From: Phycisphaerae bacterium
Lineage (GTDB): Bacteria; Planctomycetota; Phycisphaerae; UBA1845
Assembly (NCBI GenBank): GCA_029260165.1
Contig: JAJDDT010000097.1
Location: 31,935-95,934, forward strand
Length of the DNA stretch: 64,000 bases
Direction: 5' to 3'
A model generated the notes under the pieces. It saw only the letters and a list, made by a program, of their open reading frames with translations. It was not told the origin of the DNA and did no database searches. Below are positions 43,603-53,558 of the stretch, in pieces (position 1 is the first letter of the stretch; each line of letters opens with the position of its first letter). The position numbers and the translations under genes are program-made.

Positions 43603-45570
43603 ATGGTAGATTTTAACCTCATCAGTGAACTTGACATCAGTGACGACGTGTTGGCACGCGAGATCGGCGATCTCAACGACGACCTCAGCGATTTGGGGGT
43701 CGGATTCGGCGACGAAGAATCCATGCTCAAGCCCGGATCGATCATTACGGGTCGTGTCATCGGTAAAGCCGGCGACGACTTCATCATCGATGTCGGCCTC
43801 AAGAGCGAGGGGACCATCTCCAGAAACGAGTGGGACGACACGAGCAGCGTCGATATCGGCGATGAGGTAAGCGTGTGGCTGGACTCGATCGAGTCCGAAG
43901 GCGGAACAATTGTCCTTTCAAAGCGCAAGGCTGATCGCCAGCTCAACTGGGAGCGCATTGTCGCGACCAATGACGAGGGTGACGTGGTCGAAGGCCGGGT
44001 GATGCGGAAGATCAAGGGCGGATTGCTGGTGGATATTGGTGTTCCGGTCTTCCTGCCTGCGTCGCAGGTGGACGTCCGCCGACCGGGTGACATCGGCGAA
44101 CTGATAGGCCAATCGATCCAGGCCAAAATTCTCAAGATCGACACGGAACGACGCAACATCGTCATTTCGCGTCGTGAATTGATTGAGGCTGATCGTGCGG
44201 CTGCCAAGGGCAAGCTGATGGCGGAAATCGAAGTCGGCCAGACGCGTTCGGGGCGTGTCAAGAACATCGCCAATTTCGGGGCGTTCGTCGACCTCGGAGG
44301 CATCGACGGATTGTTGCACATCACCGACATGAGCTGGGACCGCGTCGCTCACCCATCGGATGTTCTCCGGATCGATGACACCGTTGAGATCAAAATTCTC
44401 AACATCGACTTCGAGAAGGAGAAAATCGCGCTCGGGCTTAAGCAACTGTCTGAGAACCCGTGGGAGAAGATCGAAGACCGCTACCCGGTCAATACCAAGG
44501 TCAAGGGTGATGTGGTCAACATCATGAACTATGGAGCGTTCGTCAAGCTTGAGGCGGGCGTCGAAGGGCTGGTGCACATCAGCGAGATGAGTTGGACCCG
44601 CCGGATCAACCACCCGTCCGAACTGCTGTCGGCAGGCCAGGAAATCGAAGTCATTGTGCTGGACGTCAATAAGGACAAGCAGGAAATCTCGCTCGGCATG
44701 AAGCAGGTCGAGGAAAACCCGTGGACGAAGGTAGCCGAGAAATATCCGCAAAACACACGCATCAAGGGCGTCGTCCGAAACATGACCAATTACGGCGTGT
44801 TCGTCGAAATCGAGGAAGGCATCGACGGGTTGTTGCACATATCGGACCTTAGCTGGACCAAGAAAATCAGCCATCCGTCCGAATTGCTCAAGAAGAGCGA
44901 AGAGATCGAATGCGTCGTATTGGACGTCGATCAGGACAAACAGCGCATCGCGCTGGGCCTGCGTCAGCTCCATGAGGACCCCTGGGAGCACGCGGTGCCC
45001 GCCAATTACATTCCCGGGCAAATCGTCGAGGGAACCGTTACAAAAATCACGAATTTCGGTGTTTTTGTGGAACTCGAGGAAGATCTGGAAGGGCTGTTGC
45101 ACGTCAGTGAATTGGCCGATCATAAGGTCGAGGACCCACATGACGAGGTCAAAATCGGCGATCGGATTCAGGTTAAGATCCTCCGGGTGGACCCGGTGGA
45201 TCGCAAGATCGGGCTGTCCAAGAAGCGTGCCGAATGGTCGGCTGAGCAGGAGGAAGAGGCCTCCAAAGACGAACCTCGCGAGTTGCGCGGCGGGTTGCAT
45301 ACTTCCGGTGAGGATCACATGACACTGACCGATGTAATGCGAAACATGCAGACCGCAGCCAAGTCAGCCAGCGAGCCGGCACCAACGGAAGCCTCTGTAG
45401 AGGCATCCGGGGAAACCGCCTCAACGGACGCCGAAAGCTCCGATTCCGACGCGGTCGAGACAGCCGACTCCGCCGACACGACGGAATCCGTCGAAGAAGC
45501 TTCCGTCGAAGAAGCTTCCGTCGAAGACGCCTCCGTCGAAGCAGCCGACGAGGTGAAGTCCGAGGAGTAG
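43603..45570 (+). CDS. rpsA: 30S ribosomal protein S1
   Basis: 655 residues with six S1 RNA-binding domains, starting near residues 44, 125, 210, 297, 384 and 471. Domains 3 to 6 are most alike (GAFVDLGGIDGLLHITDMSW, GAFVKLEAGVEGLVHISEMS, GVFVEIEEGIDGLLHISDLS, GVFVELEEDLEGLLHVSEL). It holds mRNA at the ribosome. The last 85 residues are an acidic tail with near-perfect SVEEASVEEASVEDASVEA repeats, made by an 18-base tandem repeat around 45490-45545; ordinary S1 lacks this. The start is an ATG after a short, weak ribosome site. Confidence 0.95.
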   Translation: MVDFNLISELDISDDVLAREIGDLNDDLSDLGVGFGDEESMLKPGSIITGRVIGKAGDDFIIDVGLKSEGTISRNEWDDTSSVDIGDEVSVWLDSIESEGGTIVLSKRKADRQLNWERIVATNDEGDVVEGRVMRKIKGGLLVDIGVPVFLPASQVDVRRPGDIGELIGQSIQAKILKIDTERRNIVISRRELIEADRAAAKGKLMAEIEVGQTRSGRVKNIANFGAFVDLGGIDGLLHITDMSWDRVAHPSDVLRIDDTVEIKILNIDFEKEKIALGLKQLSENPWEKIEDRYPVNTKVKGDVVNIMNYGAFVKLEAGVEGLVHISEMSWTRRINHPSELLSAGQEIEVIVLDVNKDKQEISLGMKQVEENPWTKVAEKYPQNTRIKGVVRNMTNYGVFVEIEEGIDGLLHISDLSWTKKISHPSELLKKSEEIECVVLDVDQDKQRIALGLRQLHEDPWEHAVPANYIPGQIVEGTVTKITNFGVFVELEEDLEGLLHVSELADHKVEDPHDEVKIGDRIQVKILRVDPVDRKIGLSKKRAEWSAEQEEEASKDEPRELRGGLHTSGEDHMTLTDVMRNMQTAAKSASEPAPTEASVEASGETASTDAESSDSDAVETADSADTTESVEEASVEEASVEDASVEAADEVKSEE

Positions 45571-45675
45571 TCCCTCGCGTCAATGTGGTCTCCTTCAGTT
45601 GGGCGGATGCGCGTGGTATCCGCCCCGGCGTTGGTTGCGGCCTGGGGTCGCAACAACCAGACAGGGGAGACTTTT

Positions 45676-46566
45676 ATGGGTGCGTCCGTGGTTGCCGATT
45701 CGGGTATTCAGACATATTTGAAACAAATCAGCAAGGCTCCACTCCTGACGACGGAGGAGGAGCACGAGCTTGCGGGCGCGATCCAATCCGCGCAGGACAT
45801 GGCTGACGAGCCAATCGAATCGGTCGACGACATTCGCCATCGCGAAAAGATCGATCGAGCAGCCGCTGAAGCGCGCGAGAGGCTCGTCAGTTGCAACCTT
45901 CGACTCGTCGTCACGATCGCCAAACGATTCGGACGTCGGGGCATGCCGCTCGCGGACCTGATCGAAGAAGGCAATCTCGGATTGATCCGCGCGGTCGAGA
46001 GCTACGACCCCGCCATGAACACCCGATTCAGCACCTACGCCTCCTGGTGGATCAAGCAATCGATCAAACGCAGCCTGATCAACAGTCGGCAAGCGGTGCA
46101 CATCCCAGCCTACATGGTCGAACTGATTTCAAAATGGAAAGCAGCCCGCGCGCACTTTCTCGACAAGGAAGGTCGCCAACCGTCGGTCAAAGACCTGGCG
46201 GAATTCATGGAAATCCCCGAGCGGAAGGTGCAGATGATCCGTCGCGCGGTCAAGGCCTTTGGCTCGTCATCACAATCTCCGCACGATGACGACGAAATGC
46301 AGCTTTCCGAAATGCTGACCGACGATCGTACCCCGCGCCCCGAGGATGTCATGCTCTTCGAGGCTGAGACGAAAGAGCTTGAGCAATTGCTCGAACAAAT
46401 CGACGAACGCGAAGGGGAAATACTCCGCCTGCGTTTCGGTCTGGATACCGGTGACGCGATGACGTTGAAGGAAATCGGCGAGCACATCGGACTCACCCGC
46501 GAGCGCGTCCGACAGATCGAACGGGAAGCCCTCAAAAAGCTGGCGTCGATGATGGACCCCGATTGA
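45676..46566 (+). CDS. RNA polymerase sigma factor, RpoD/SigA type
   Basis: 296 residues. Region 1.2 (SGIQTYLKQISKAPLLTTEE), region 2 (SCNLRLVVTIAKRFGRRGMP, LADLIEEGNLGLIRAVESYD and RFSTYASWWIKQSIKRSL) and region 4 (LKEIGEHIGLTRERVRQIER) are all present; the N-terminal region 1.1 and the large spacer domain of full primary sigma factors are absent. The start is the ATG at 45676 with GGGGAG seven bases before. It could be a short primary factor or a group 2 factor such as RpoS. It lies 105 bases after rpsA. Confidence 0.92.
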   Translation: MGASVVADSGIQTYLKQISKAPLLTTEEEHELAGAIQSAQDMADEPIESVDDIRHREKIDRAAAEARERLVSCNLRLVVTIAKRFGRRGMPLADLIEEGNLGLIRAVESYDPAMNTRFSTYASWWIKQSIKRSLINSRQAVHIPAYMVELISKWKAARAHFLDKEGRQPSVKDLAEFMEIPERKVQMIRRAVKAFGSSSQSPHDDDEMQLSEMLTDDRTPRPEDVMLFEAETKELEQLLEQIDEREGEILRLRFGLDTGDAMTLKEIGEHIGLTRERVRQIEREALKKLASMMDPD

Positions 46567-46567
46567 T

Positions 46568-48124
46568 TTATTGTGGGCGGGTATCCGATGGCGGGGTTTC
46601 CGCGCCAGCCACCGCAACTCTCGTTACCACAGATGACCCAACGCTCGCCGTGGCGGACTTCGCACGGTTGACCAGATCCGTCGGCCTGATGAACAGAACG
46701 ATCATCGCCAAACTACAAACCGCCAACCCAAGACCCGGCATCACACCGCCGACGCGTTTCAACCCGTCTCCAGGCTCACGCAGGAAACAATAACCGGCTA
46801 TTCTGAGATAATAGACCGCCCCAATGGCAGAGTTGATCACGCCAATGACCGCGAGGGTCACCAAAGGACCGTGAAAAGGATGGGCATCGCTCAGCGAGAA
46901 CGCGCTCGAGAAAATATAGACCTTGCCGAGAAAACCAGCCGTCGGCGGAAACCCCATCAGACTGAACGCGCAAACCGCCATCGCAATCGCCATCATCGGA
47001 GCACGCCGCGACAGACCCGCCAGGTCGTCCAACGTCTCAGCCGCTTCACCACGCACGTTCAGACCGGAAAGCACCGCAAATGCCCCGAGATTCATCAAGC
47101 CATAGATAACGATGTAGAACAGCACGGCAGCCACTCCGTCGTGCATGGGCCCTTCGCCGAGGACAGGCCCGACAAGCAGACCGATCATCATGTACCCGCT
47201 GTGCGAAATACTCGAGTAGGCAAGGATGCGTTTCACATTCGTTTGAAGCAACGCCAACACGTTTCCGAAAATCATCGTCGCTACCGCCATGATCCACATC
47301 ATCCACATCAGCGAATCAGGCAGCGCCCAATGGCAAACCGTCAGCAGGCGAATCAGTGCAACAAACCCGGCCAGTTTCGGCAGGAATCCGAGCAAACCCG
47401 TCAAGGGCGACGCAGCCCCCTCGTAGACATCCGGCGCATACGCATGAAACGGAACCACCGCGACCTTGAACGACAGCCCCGCCATCGCCAGCAGCAGCCC
47501 CACCACCGCAAACGCGTTGATCGCACCAACCTCGGCAAACGTCGCCTGAAGACTATCCCCCCCCGACGCCATCATGGTCGTGGTACCAGCCAATCCATAC
47601 AGGAAACTGAATCCGTAGACCATCACCGCCGCCGACAACGCCCCAAGAAAGAAGTACTTCAAGGCAGCCTCAGACGCCCGCTGATCCGTGCGACTCAATG
47701 CCACCATTACATAGGTCGGCACGCTGACCAACTCAATCGCAAAGAACAGCACGACCAGATCATTGGCTGACGCGGTCAACAAAACCCCTGCGATCGAACA
47801 CAACATCAATCCGAAATATTCGCCCTGCTCGCCGTCGGTCGGCACGCGCCAATTCACGAGCAGCAGCAACACGCCCATCGCAAGCGTGATCCATCGGACA
47901 TAACCGGTCAGCTCATCAAACGCCAGACCGACCAGACCCGAAGCGTCCAGATCGCTGCACATCGCCGTCGCAACCAGCGAGCCGAGCAGAATCACCAACG
48001 TCAACGGCGCGATCGCAGACCGCACCGCAGGTCGCTTTGAAACACCGAGAAGAAAAACCGCGCAAACACCAATGAGCAACGTCAACTCCGGTGCCACCGG
48101 CATGAGCATTTCAGTCAACGTCAT
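46568..48124 (-). CDS. nuoN: NADH-quinone oxidoreductase subunit N
   Basis: 518 residues with about 14 membrane helices; an antiporter-like proton channel of complex I. YFFLGALSAAVMVYGFSFLYGL carries the functional lysine and glutamate surroundings of the ND2 family, and LQTNVKRILAYSSISHSGYM is the TM8 lysine motif. It is the last gene of the operon. Its start overlaps the nuoM stop by four bases, and its stop lies one base from the sigma factor's stop on the other strand. Confidence 0.95.
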   Translation of the reverse strand: MTLTEMLMPVAPELTLLIGVCAVFLLGVSKRPAVRSAIAPLTLVILLGSLVATAMCSDLDASGLVGLAFDELTGYVRWITLAMGVLLLLVNWRVPTDGEQGEYFGLMLCSIAGVLLTASANDLVVLFFAIELVSVPTYVMVALSRTDQRASEAALKYFFLGALSAAVMVYGFSFLYGLAGTTTMMASGGDSLQATFAEVGAINAFAVVGLLLAMAGLSFKVAVVPFHAYAPDVYEGAASPLTGLLGFLPKLAGFVALIRLLTVCHWALPDSLMWMMWIMAVATMIFGNVLALLQTNVKRILAYSSISHSGYMMIGLLVGPVLGEGPMHDGVAAVLFYIVIYGLMNLGAFAVLSGLNVRGEAAETLDDLAGLSRRAPMMAIAMAVCAFSLMGFPPTAGFLGKVYIFSSAFSLSDAHPFHGPLVTLAVIGVINSAIGAVYYLRIAGYCFLREPGDGLKRVGGVMPGLGLAVCSLAMIVLFIRPTDLVNRAKSATASVGSSVVTRVAVAGAETPPSDTRPQ

Positions 48125-49785
48125 GACGCGTGCCCCTCTTTAGTTTCAGGTGCCACCGAATCATCCATCTCTGACGGATCCAACACCAACTGCTCACTCG
48201 TCGCCGGCGATTGATGGAACACGTTGGCCGCTATCGCAGGCTCCATCGTTTCCAGAATCGGTTTAGGCCAAACACCCATCACGACGCACACCACCCCGAT
48301 CGGCACGAGAATCAACTTTTCGCGAAGCGTCAGATCGCGGGTCAGGCCAGTCGACCTATCCGGCGTGTTCACAGGCTCGCGAAGTGGCCCGAACAACACC
48401 CGCTGACACATCCACAACATATAGACCGCACCGAGAATGATCCCGATGGCGGCTGGTATCGCATAACCATACCCAAGCGGACCTGCCGCCAACGCGTCCG
48501 TCTCGGTGTTCGAGGTGGCTGTCCCAAGCAGCACGAGGAACTCACCAATAAATCCGTTCAACCCCGGCAAACCGATACTGCTCAATGTGAAGAAAACCAG
48601 GAAAAACGCCATCCAGGGCATCGGTTTCGCCAACCCCCCGATTTCGTGAATATCCCGCGTGTGATACCGCTCGTACATCATGCCGATGACAAGAAACAAC
48701 GCCCCGGTTGAAAGGCCGTGATTGACCATGTACATCACTGACCCGGTCACCCCCGCCATTTTCAAGCTGAACAACCCCAGCATGCAAAAACCGAGATGCG
48801 ATACCGACGAATACGCAACGAGCTTCTTCACATCCGTCTGCACCCAGGCAGCCAACGCAGCGTAACTGATCCCAACGATCGCCAGCGTCGCCATGAAAGG
48901 CCCAAACACGAACGCAGCATCGGGAAGCACCGGCAAGCTCAATCGGAAAAACCCATAGGTGCCCAGCTTGAGCAGCACACCCGCCAACAGCACACTCCCC
49001 GCCGTCGGAGCCTCCGTATGTGCCAAGGGCAACCATGTGTGCACCGGAAAGAACGGCACCTTGATCGCAAAGCCAGCCGCAAACGCCACAAAAAGCCACC
49101 ACTGCACATCCATCGGCAGCAAGCCCGACTGCCCCATCGCGGTCAGCGTCTGTATATCAAGCGTGAACACCTGGTCCGGACCATGGGCATAACCGTAGTA
49201 AGCAAGGTAGAGCACGCCCGCGAACGTCAGCACGCTGCCCGCCACCGTGTAGATGAAAAACTTGTTCGCCGCCCGCTGTCTGTCCGAACCACCCCAGATG
49301 CCGATCAGGAAAAACAGCGGAATCAGGGTGAACTCGAAACAAACGTAGAAAAGCAGCAAATCCATCGCGCAAAAAACGCCCAACATGCCCACTTCCAAAA
49401 GAAGCAGCAGAGCGTAGTACCCACGTGCCCGTTTCGTGATGGCTGAGAAACTACCCCAGATCGCAAGAGGCGTCAGGAATGTGGTCAACAGCACAAGCCA
49501 AACGCTCACGCCATCGATCCCGACATGGTAGCGAATATCAACGTCGCTCTCGCCACCACCAATCCACGCCACCGACTGCTCCAGGTGAAAACCACCGGCC
49601 TGCCCGCTCGACGTCACCGATTGCCCAAACATCGAAAACGCAACCACCGCGAGAATAAACGTCACAAGCGACGTACCCAATGCGATCAGGCGAAATCGCG
49701 GACCGTCCTCGCCCCTGCCGAGCATCAATAACAGGACGCCCGCCAACGGACTAATCAACACCAATGTCAAGATCCAGTCAGCCAC
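48121..49785 (-). CDS. nuoM: NADH-quinone oxidoreductase subunit M
   Basis: 554 residues, about 14 membrane helices. LLLFYVCFEFTLIPLFFLIG has the conserved glutamate in TM5; FPVHTWLPLAHTEAPTAGSV and VQTDVKKLVAYSSVSHLGF are classic ND4 motifs. Pumps protons in the membrane arm of complex I. The C-terminal 40 residues form an acidic cytoplasmic tail (EMDDSVAPETKEGH) beyond the usual end. It follows nuoL with a 22-base gap. Confidence 0.96.
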   Translation of the reverse strand: MADWILTLVLISPLAGVLLLMLGRGEDGPRFRLIALGTSLVTFILAVVAFSMFGQSVTSSGQAGGFHLEQSVAWIGGGESDVDIRYHVGIDGVSVWLVLLTTFLTPLAIWGSFSAITKRARGYYALLLLLEVGMLGVFCAMDLLLFYVCFEFTLIPLFFLIGIWGGSDRQRAANKFFIYTVAGSVLTFAGVLYLAYYGYAHGPDQVFTLDIQTLTAMGQSGLLPMDVQWWLFVAFAAGFAIKVPFFPVHTWLPLAHTEAPTAGSVLLAGVLLKLGTYGFFRLSLPVLPDAAFVFGPFMATLAIVGISYAALAAWVQTDVKKLVAYSSVSHLGFCMLGLFSLKMAGVTGSVMYMVNHGLSTGALFLVIGMMYERYHTRDIHEIGGLAKPMPWMAFFLVFFTLSSIGLPGLNGFIGEFLVLLGTATSNTETDALAAGPLGYGYAIPAAIGIILGAVYMLWMCQRVLFGPLREPVNTPDRSTGLTRDLTLREKLILVPIGVVCVVMGVWPKPILETMEPAIAANVFHQSPATSEQLVLDPSEMDDSVAPETKEGHAS

Positions 49786-49807
49786 CGATGACGCTTCCTT
49801 AGCTTCC

Positions 49808-51820
49808 TTACGTCCAGGTCCCGAACAAAACGATTACCAGCAACAACGCCAATCCCACAACCATCGACGCAGCGTAACCCTGCAACGCCCCCTGCTGAAG
49901 GCCGCGAAGCCCCCACCCCAACCCTCGCGGGACGGCTGTCACAAACCAGACGATCCCATCGATCACGAAGTTGTCCACACCGACACAGAACCGCCCCGCC
50001 CTCTTCAACGGTTCAACGATCCAACGGATGCAGGCTTCGTCGACATAGTATTTGTTGTAAAGCACCTCATGCGTCCGCGGAAACGCCCGGCGAATCACAG
50101 CCGCCAGCATCGGACTGTCCACGCACAACACATACGCGATCCCGATACCAATCAACGCCAACGCGGACGAGGCGTACATCAATCCATAATGCGAAAGATG
50201 AGCAACAACCCAACCGCTACCCTCACCCACATGCCCAGCCGCGACGTGCCCAACCCCATTCACCTTGAATGGCTCGACGACCGGTTCAAGAAAATGGTGG
50301 AACCAACCATGAGGCTCGAACAATCCGACAAATCCTCCGGGGTGCATCGTTACACCCGCGTACCCCGCGAATATTGCCCCAATCGCCAAAACAACCAACG
50401 GCACCAGCATCCACCCACCCGACTCGTGGGCATGAACACCCTCCGGCACGCGCGTCACACCATGAAACGCCCTGAAAACCATGCGAAACGTGTAGAAAGA
50501 CGTCATCAAGGCTGTCACAAGTCCGACCGTCCCAAGAAGCCAATCCTGCGCAAACGCGGCGTGGATGATTTCATCCTTGCTCCAGAAGCCAGCCAACAAC
50601 GGAAAACCCGCAAGCGCCAGCGAGCCGATCAGCATCGTCGCATAGGTCCAGGGCATGATCCGCCGAAGACCCCCGAACTCGCGAAAATCGATCTTCCCCC
50701 CCATCGCGTGCATCACGCTTCCCGCCCCAAGAAACAGCAATGCCTTGAAAAACGCGTGCGTATACAGATGAAAAACAGCCGCCTCCGCCGCAAAAACACC
50801 CAACCCCAGAAACATGTATCCAAGCTGACTCACCGTCGAGTAGGCTAGAATACGTTTCATGTCCGTCTGCACCAACGCCATCGTCGCCGCGAAAAAAGCA
50901 GTAAACGCGCCCACGCAAGCCACCACCGCCATCGCCGTCGGAGAGGCTGCGAAAATCGCACCGCACCGAACCACCATGTACACACCCGCCGTCACCATCG
51001 TGGCTGCATGAATCAGCGCAGACACCGGCGACGGACCCTCCATCGCATCCGGCAACCAAACGTACAACGGAAACTGTGCACTCTTGCCCACCGCGCCACA
51101 AAACAGCAGCAACGCGATCGCCGTAAACCGACCCGTACTGACCTTATCGCCAGCCGCATCAAACCCCATCTCCACCATCGCAAAGACAGTCTGATAATCC
51201 AGCGAGTTAAACGTCAGATAGATCAGGAGTATCCCAAGCCCGAACCCGAAATCACCAATCCGATTGACCAGGAACGCCTTCTTGGCAGCCGCCGCAGCCG
51301 CGGGCTTGTCGTAATAAAACCCGATCAACAAATAACTACAAAGCCCCACCGCCTCCCAACCGAGATAGAGCAGCAGGAAATTCCCACCCAGAACCAGCGC
51401 ACACATCGAAAACACAAACAACCCGATGTACGCAAAGAACCGCTCGTACCCCCGCACAGGCTCGTTGTGATCCCGCATGTACCCCCGCGCGTAAATCACG
51501 ACCAACAAGGACACACCCGTCACCACCAGCAACATGATCGACGTCAACGGATCGACCAGCACACTCACCGAAAACCACGTCCCCGCCCCCGTCGAAATCC
51601 AATCGTAAAGCGGCACGACCATCTGATGTTCGTCGTGCGCATCACGCACCTGACCGAAAATCACCACCGCCCCAACCAGCGCACCACCCACCCCCAGCAG
51701 CACAGGCCAATGCGACCGACCCTTCAGCACCGTCGGACCCAACGCACCCGCCAACACCGCCCCAAGAAGCGGCAGCAGCATGATCAACATCGACCAGGTT
51801 GAAATCGTTCCCTCAACCAT
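49808..51820 (-). CDS. nuoL: NADH-quinone oxidoreductase subunit L
   Basis: 670 residues with about 16 membrane helices and the long lateral C-terminal helix of the ND5 family. LYLGWEAVGLCSYLLIGFYY, PLYVWLPDAMEGPSPVSALI and VQTDMKRILAYSTVSQLGYM are the key proton-path motifs. I take the ATG at 51820; a GTG precedes it. It stands between nuoK (6 bases) and nuoM. Confidence 0.97.
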   Translation of the reverse strand: MVEGTISTWSMLIMLLPLLGAVLAGALGPTVLKGRSHWPVLLGVGGALVGAVVIFGQVRDAHDEHQMVVPLYDWISTGAGTWFSVSVLVDPLTSIMLLVVTGVSLLVVIYARGYMRDHNEPVRGYERFFAYIGLFVFSMCALVLGGNFLLLYLGWEAVGLCSYLLIGFYYDKPAAAAAAKKAFLVNRIGDFGFGLGILLIYLTFNSLDYQTVFAMVEMGFDAAGDKVSTGRFTAIALLLFCGAVGKSAQFPLYVWLPDAMEGPSPVSALIHAATMVTAGVYMVVRCGAIFAASPTAMAVVACVGAFTAFFAATMALVQTDMKRILAYSTVSQLGYMFLGLGVFAAEAAVFHLYTHAFFKALLFLGAGSVMHAMGGKIDFREFGGLRRIMPWTYATMLIGSLALAGFPLLAGFWSKDEIIHAAFAQDWLLGTVGLVTALMTSFYTFRMVFRAFHGVTRVPEGVHAHESGGWMLVPLVVLAIGAIFAGYAGVTMHPGGFVGLFEPHGWFHHFLEPVVEPFKVNGVGHVAAGHVGEGSGWVVAHLSHYGLMYASSALALIGIGIAYVLCVDSPMLAAVIRRAFPRTHEVLYNKYYVDEACIRWIVEPLKRAGRFCVGVDNFVIDGIVWFVTAVPRGLGWGLRGLQQGALQGYAASMVVGLALLLVIVLFGTWT

Positions 51821-51826
51821 CACGCA

Positions 51827-52129
51827 TCAGCCCCACATGCTCGACCAGCTCTCCGCATCGAGCGTCCCCTTGCGTCGATACAACAAAACCACCAGTCCCA
51901 ACGCGAGACCAGCCTCCACCGCCGCAATCACCAATAGGAACAAGGCAAAAATCTGCCCGTCCACATGCCCATGAAGACGACCCATCGCAACCAAATTCAC
52001 CACCACACCCTGAAACATCAATTCCGTCGAAAGAAAAATCACAATCAGATTCCGCCGGGACAAAAACCCAACCAGCCCGATCGCAAAAAGCAATGCACCC
52101 AGAAAAATGTACGGAGCAATATCGTTCAC
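51827..52129 (-). CDS. nuoK: NADH-quinone oxidoreductase subunit K
   Basis: 100 residues, three membrane helices. LIVIFLSTELMFQGVVVNLV holds the conserved glutamate of TM2, and VIAAVEAGLALGLVVLLYRR the one in TM3. Full family length. It lies 66 bases after nuoJ. Confidence 0.95.
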   Translation of the reverse strand: MNDIAPYIFLGALLFAIGLVGFLSRRNLIVIFLSTELMFQGVVVNLVAMGRLHGHVDGQIFALFLLVIAAVEAGLALGLVVLLYRRKGTLDAESWSSMWG

Positions 52130-52195
52130 AAACCCAATCCACGCCTTGTCTAGTCCAGACTCATCACCGCACGCAAACGCAAAACCAACCTCACA

Positions 52196-52963
52196 TCAGA
52201 ATGGCGGAGCCTCCCGCCCGGACTGCCCCAACGGCAACCCTTCCAACCCGGGACCATCCGCAGGCACCCGCTTCCGCGATACCGCAATCGCACCAATCAT
52301 CGCCACCAACAGCAACAGGCCCGCAATCTCAAGGGCCACCACATATTTGCCCATCATCACACGACCCACCAACTCGATGTTCCCCACACCAACCCCGGTT
52401 ACCGCAACCGCCGAGTTCGCCGAAACCAGCGTCCCACGAATCGCCCAGTCCTGTGGCAACACCGCCATCTGACCGGCCACAACCGCCATCGACACAAACC
52501 CCGCAAACACCGCCAACAAGGGAGACCGCGACCGACGATCATAAATCGATGGACCACTCTGCTGCGACAACATGATCACAAAAACATAGGTCACCAGAAT
52601 CGCACCGGCGTACACGATCACCAGCGCAATCGCCAAAAACTCCGCCTGCTGAAGCAACAACAACGGCGTCACCGCCAAAACCACCAGCACGAAATAGAGC
52701 GCGCTGTACACCGGCTTCTCACTGGTCACCATCAACACGGCCGCCACAATCGCAACGCTCGCAAACAAAAAGAAAACCGCGTTCACACCACTCGCCGCCA
52801 AAAATCGACCACCACACAACACCATCGCACCCGCCAGGGCAGCCATCCCAAACAGCGCACCCGCCATCTTCGTCGACCGCCCCGTCGTCGGCAGCAAAAA
52901 GTACAACCCCAACCCACCAACCACAAATGTGCCGTAAATCAAGATGGCCAACCAATCGGTCAA
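52196..52963 (-). CDS. nuoJ: NADH-quinone oxidoreductase subunit J
   Basis: 255 residues, somewhat long for NuoJ (about 170-200). Five or more membrane helices; the TM3 motif FLAIALVIVYAGAILVTYVF is the conserved pi-bulge region of ND6. The extra length lies in an N-terminal helix pair and a C-terminal proline-rich tail ending SGREAPPF. Its start overlaps the nuoI stop by four bases. Confidence 0.93.
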   Translation of the reverse strand: MTDWLAILIYGTFVVGGLGLYFLLPTTGRSTKMAGALFGMAALAGAMVLCGGRFLAASGVNAVFFLFASVAIVAAVLMVTSEKPVYSALYFVLVVLAVTPLLLLQQAEFLAIALVIVYAGAILVTYVFVIMLSQQSGPSIYDRRSRSPLLAVFAGFVSMAVVAGQMAVLPQDWAIRGTLVSANSAVAVTGVGVGNIELVGRVMMGKYVVALEIAGLLLLVAMIGAIAVSRKRVPADGPGLEGLPLGQSGREAPPF

Positions 52964-53538
52964 TGCGCTTCCCCCCGCTCAGTCACCGTGTGCTCATCCG
53001 CACAACCCGTCCCCGAATAACCCGTAATCTTCGGGTTCTTCCGAGGCTTGGTCTCCTTCGTCCGATCGAACACCATCAACAACTTTTCCTTGTCAAAAAT
53101 CATCTCCTCCCGCGTACGACCCACAAGGTCATACTCAGGCGTCAACTCAATCGCGTCTACCGGACACGCTTCCTCACACATCCCGCAATAAATGCACCGA
53201 AGCTCATCAATATCAAACTGAACCGGATACTTCTCACGGTCCTCCCAGGGTGACTCCGCCCCAACAATATGAATACAATGCGCGGGACAGGCTGTCTGAC
53301 ACATAAAACAAGCCACACAGGCAACCCGACCCTGTTCGTCTCGATTCAACCGGTGCACCCCGCGATAGTTCTCCGTCCGAAGCTCCCGCTTCTGCTCCGG
53401 ATACTGCACCGTGATCTTCTTCTTGAACATATGACGCAGCGTCGTCCGCATCCCACCGGCAATCTGCGGCAAATACAACCGCTCACCAGCCGTCAGCTCG
53501 GGCTCGTCCACATTGATAATATCTTTTTCCTCAATCAT
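52960..53538 (-). CDS. nuoI: NADH-quinone oxidoreductase subunit I
   Basis: 192 residues. Two [4Fe-4S] ferredoxin motifs, CVACFMCQTACPAHCI and CIYCGMCEEACPVDAI, hold clusters N6a and N6b, which carry electrons from NuoG to NuoB. The N-terminus has the amphipathic helix that docks on the membrane arm. The C-terminal tail beyond the second motif is longer than usual and lysine-rich (KETKPRKNPK). Confidence 0.96.
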   Translation of the reverse strand: MIEEKDIINVDEPELTAGERLYLPQIAGGMRTTLRHMFKKKITVQYPEQKRELRTENYRGVHRLNRDEQGRVACVACFMCQTACPAHCIHIVGAESPWEDREKYPVQFDIDELRCIYCGMCEEACPVDAIELTPEYDLVGRTREEMIFDKEKLLMVFDRTKETKPRKNPKITGYSGTGCADEHTVTERGEAH

Positions 53539-53558
53539 AATATCTCACGCCCACGGTA

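Noticed and set aside
43918..45318. Minus-strand open frame opposite rpsA
   Set aside because: Repeats in it mirror the S1 domains of rpsA, so it is an antisense shadow.
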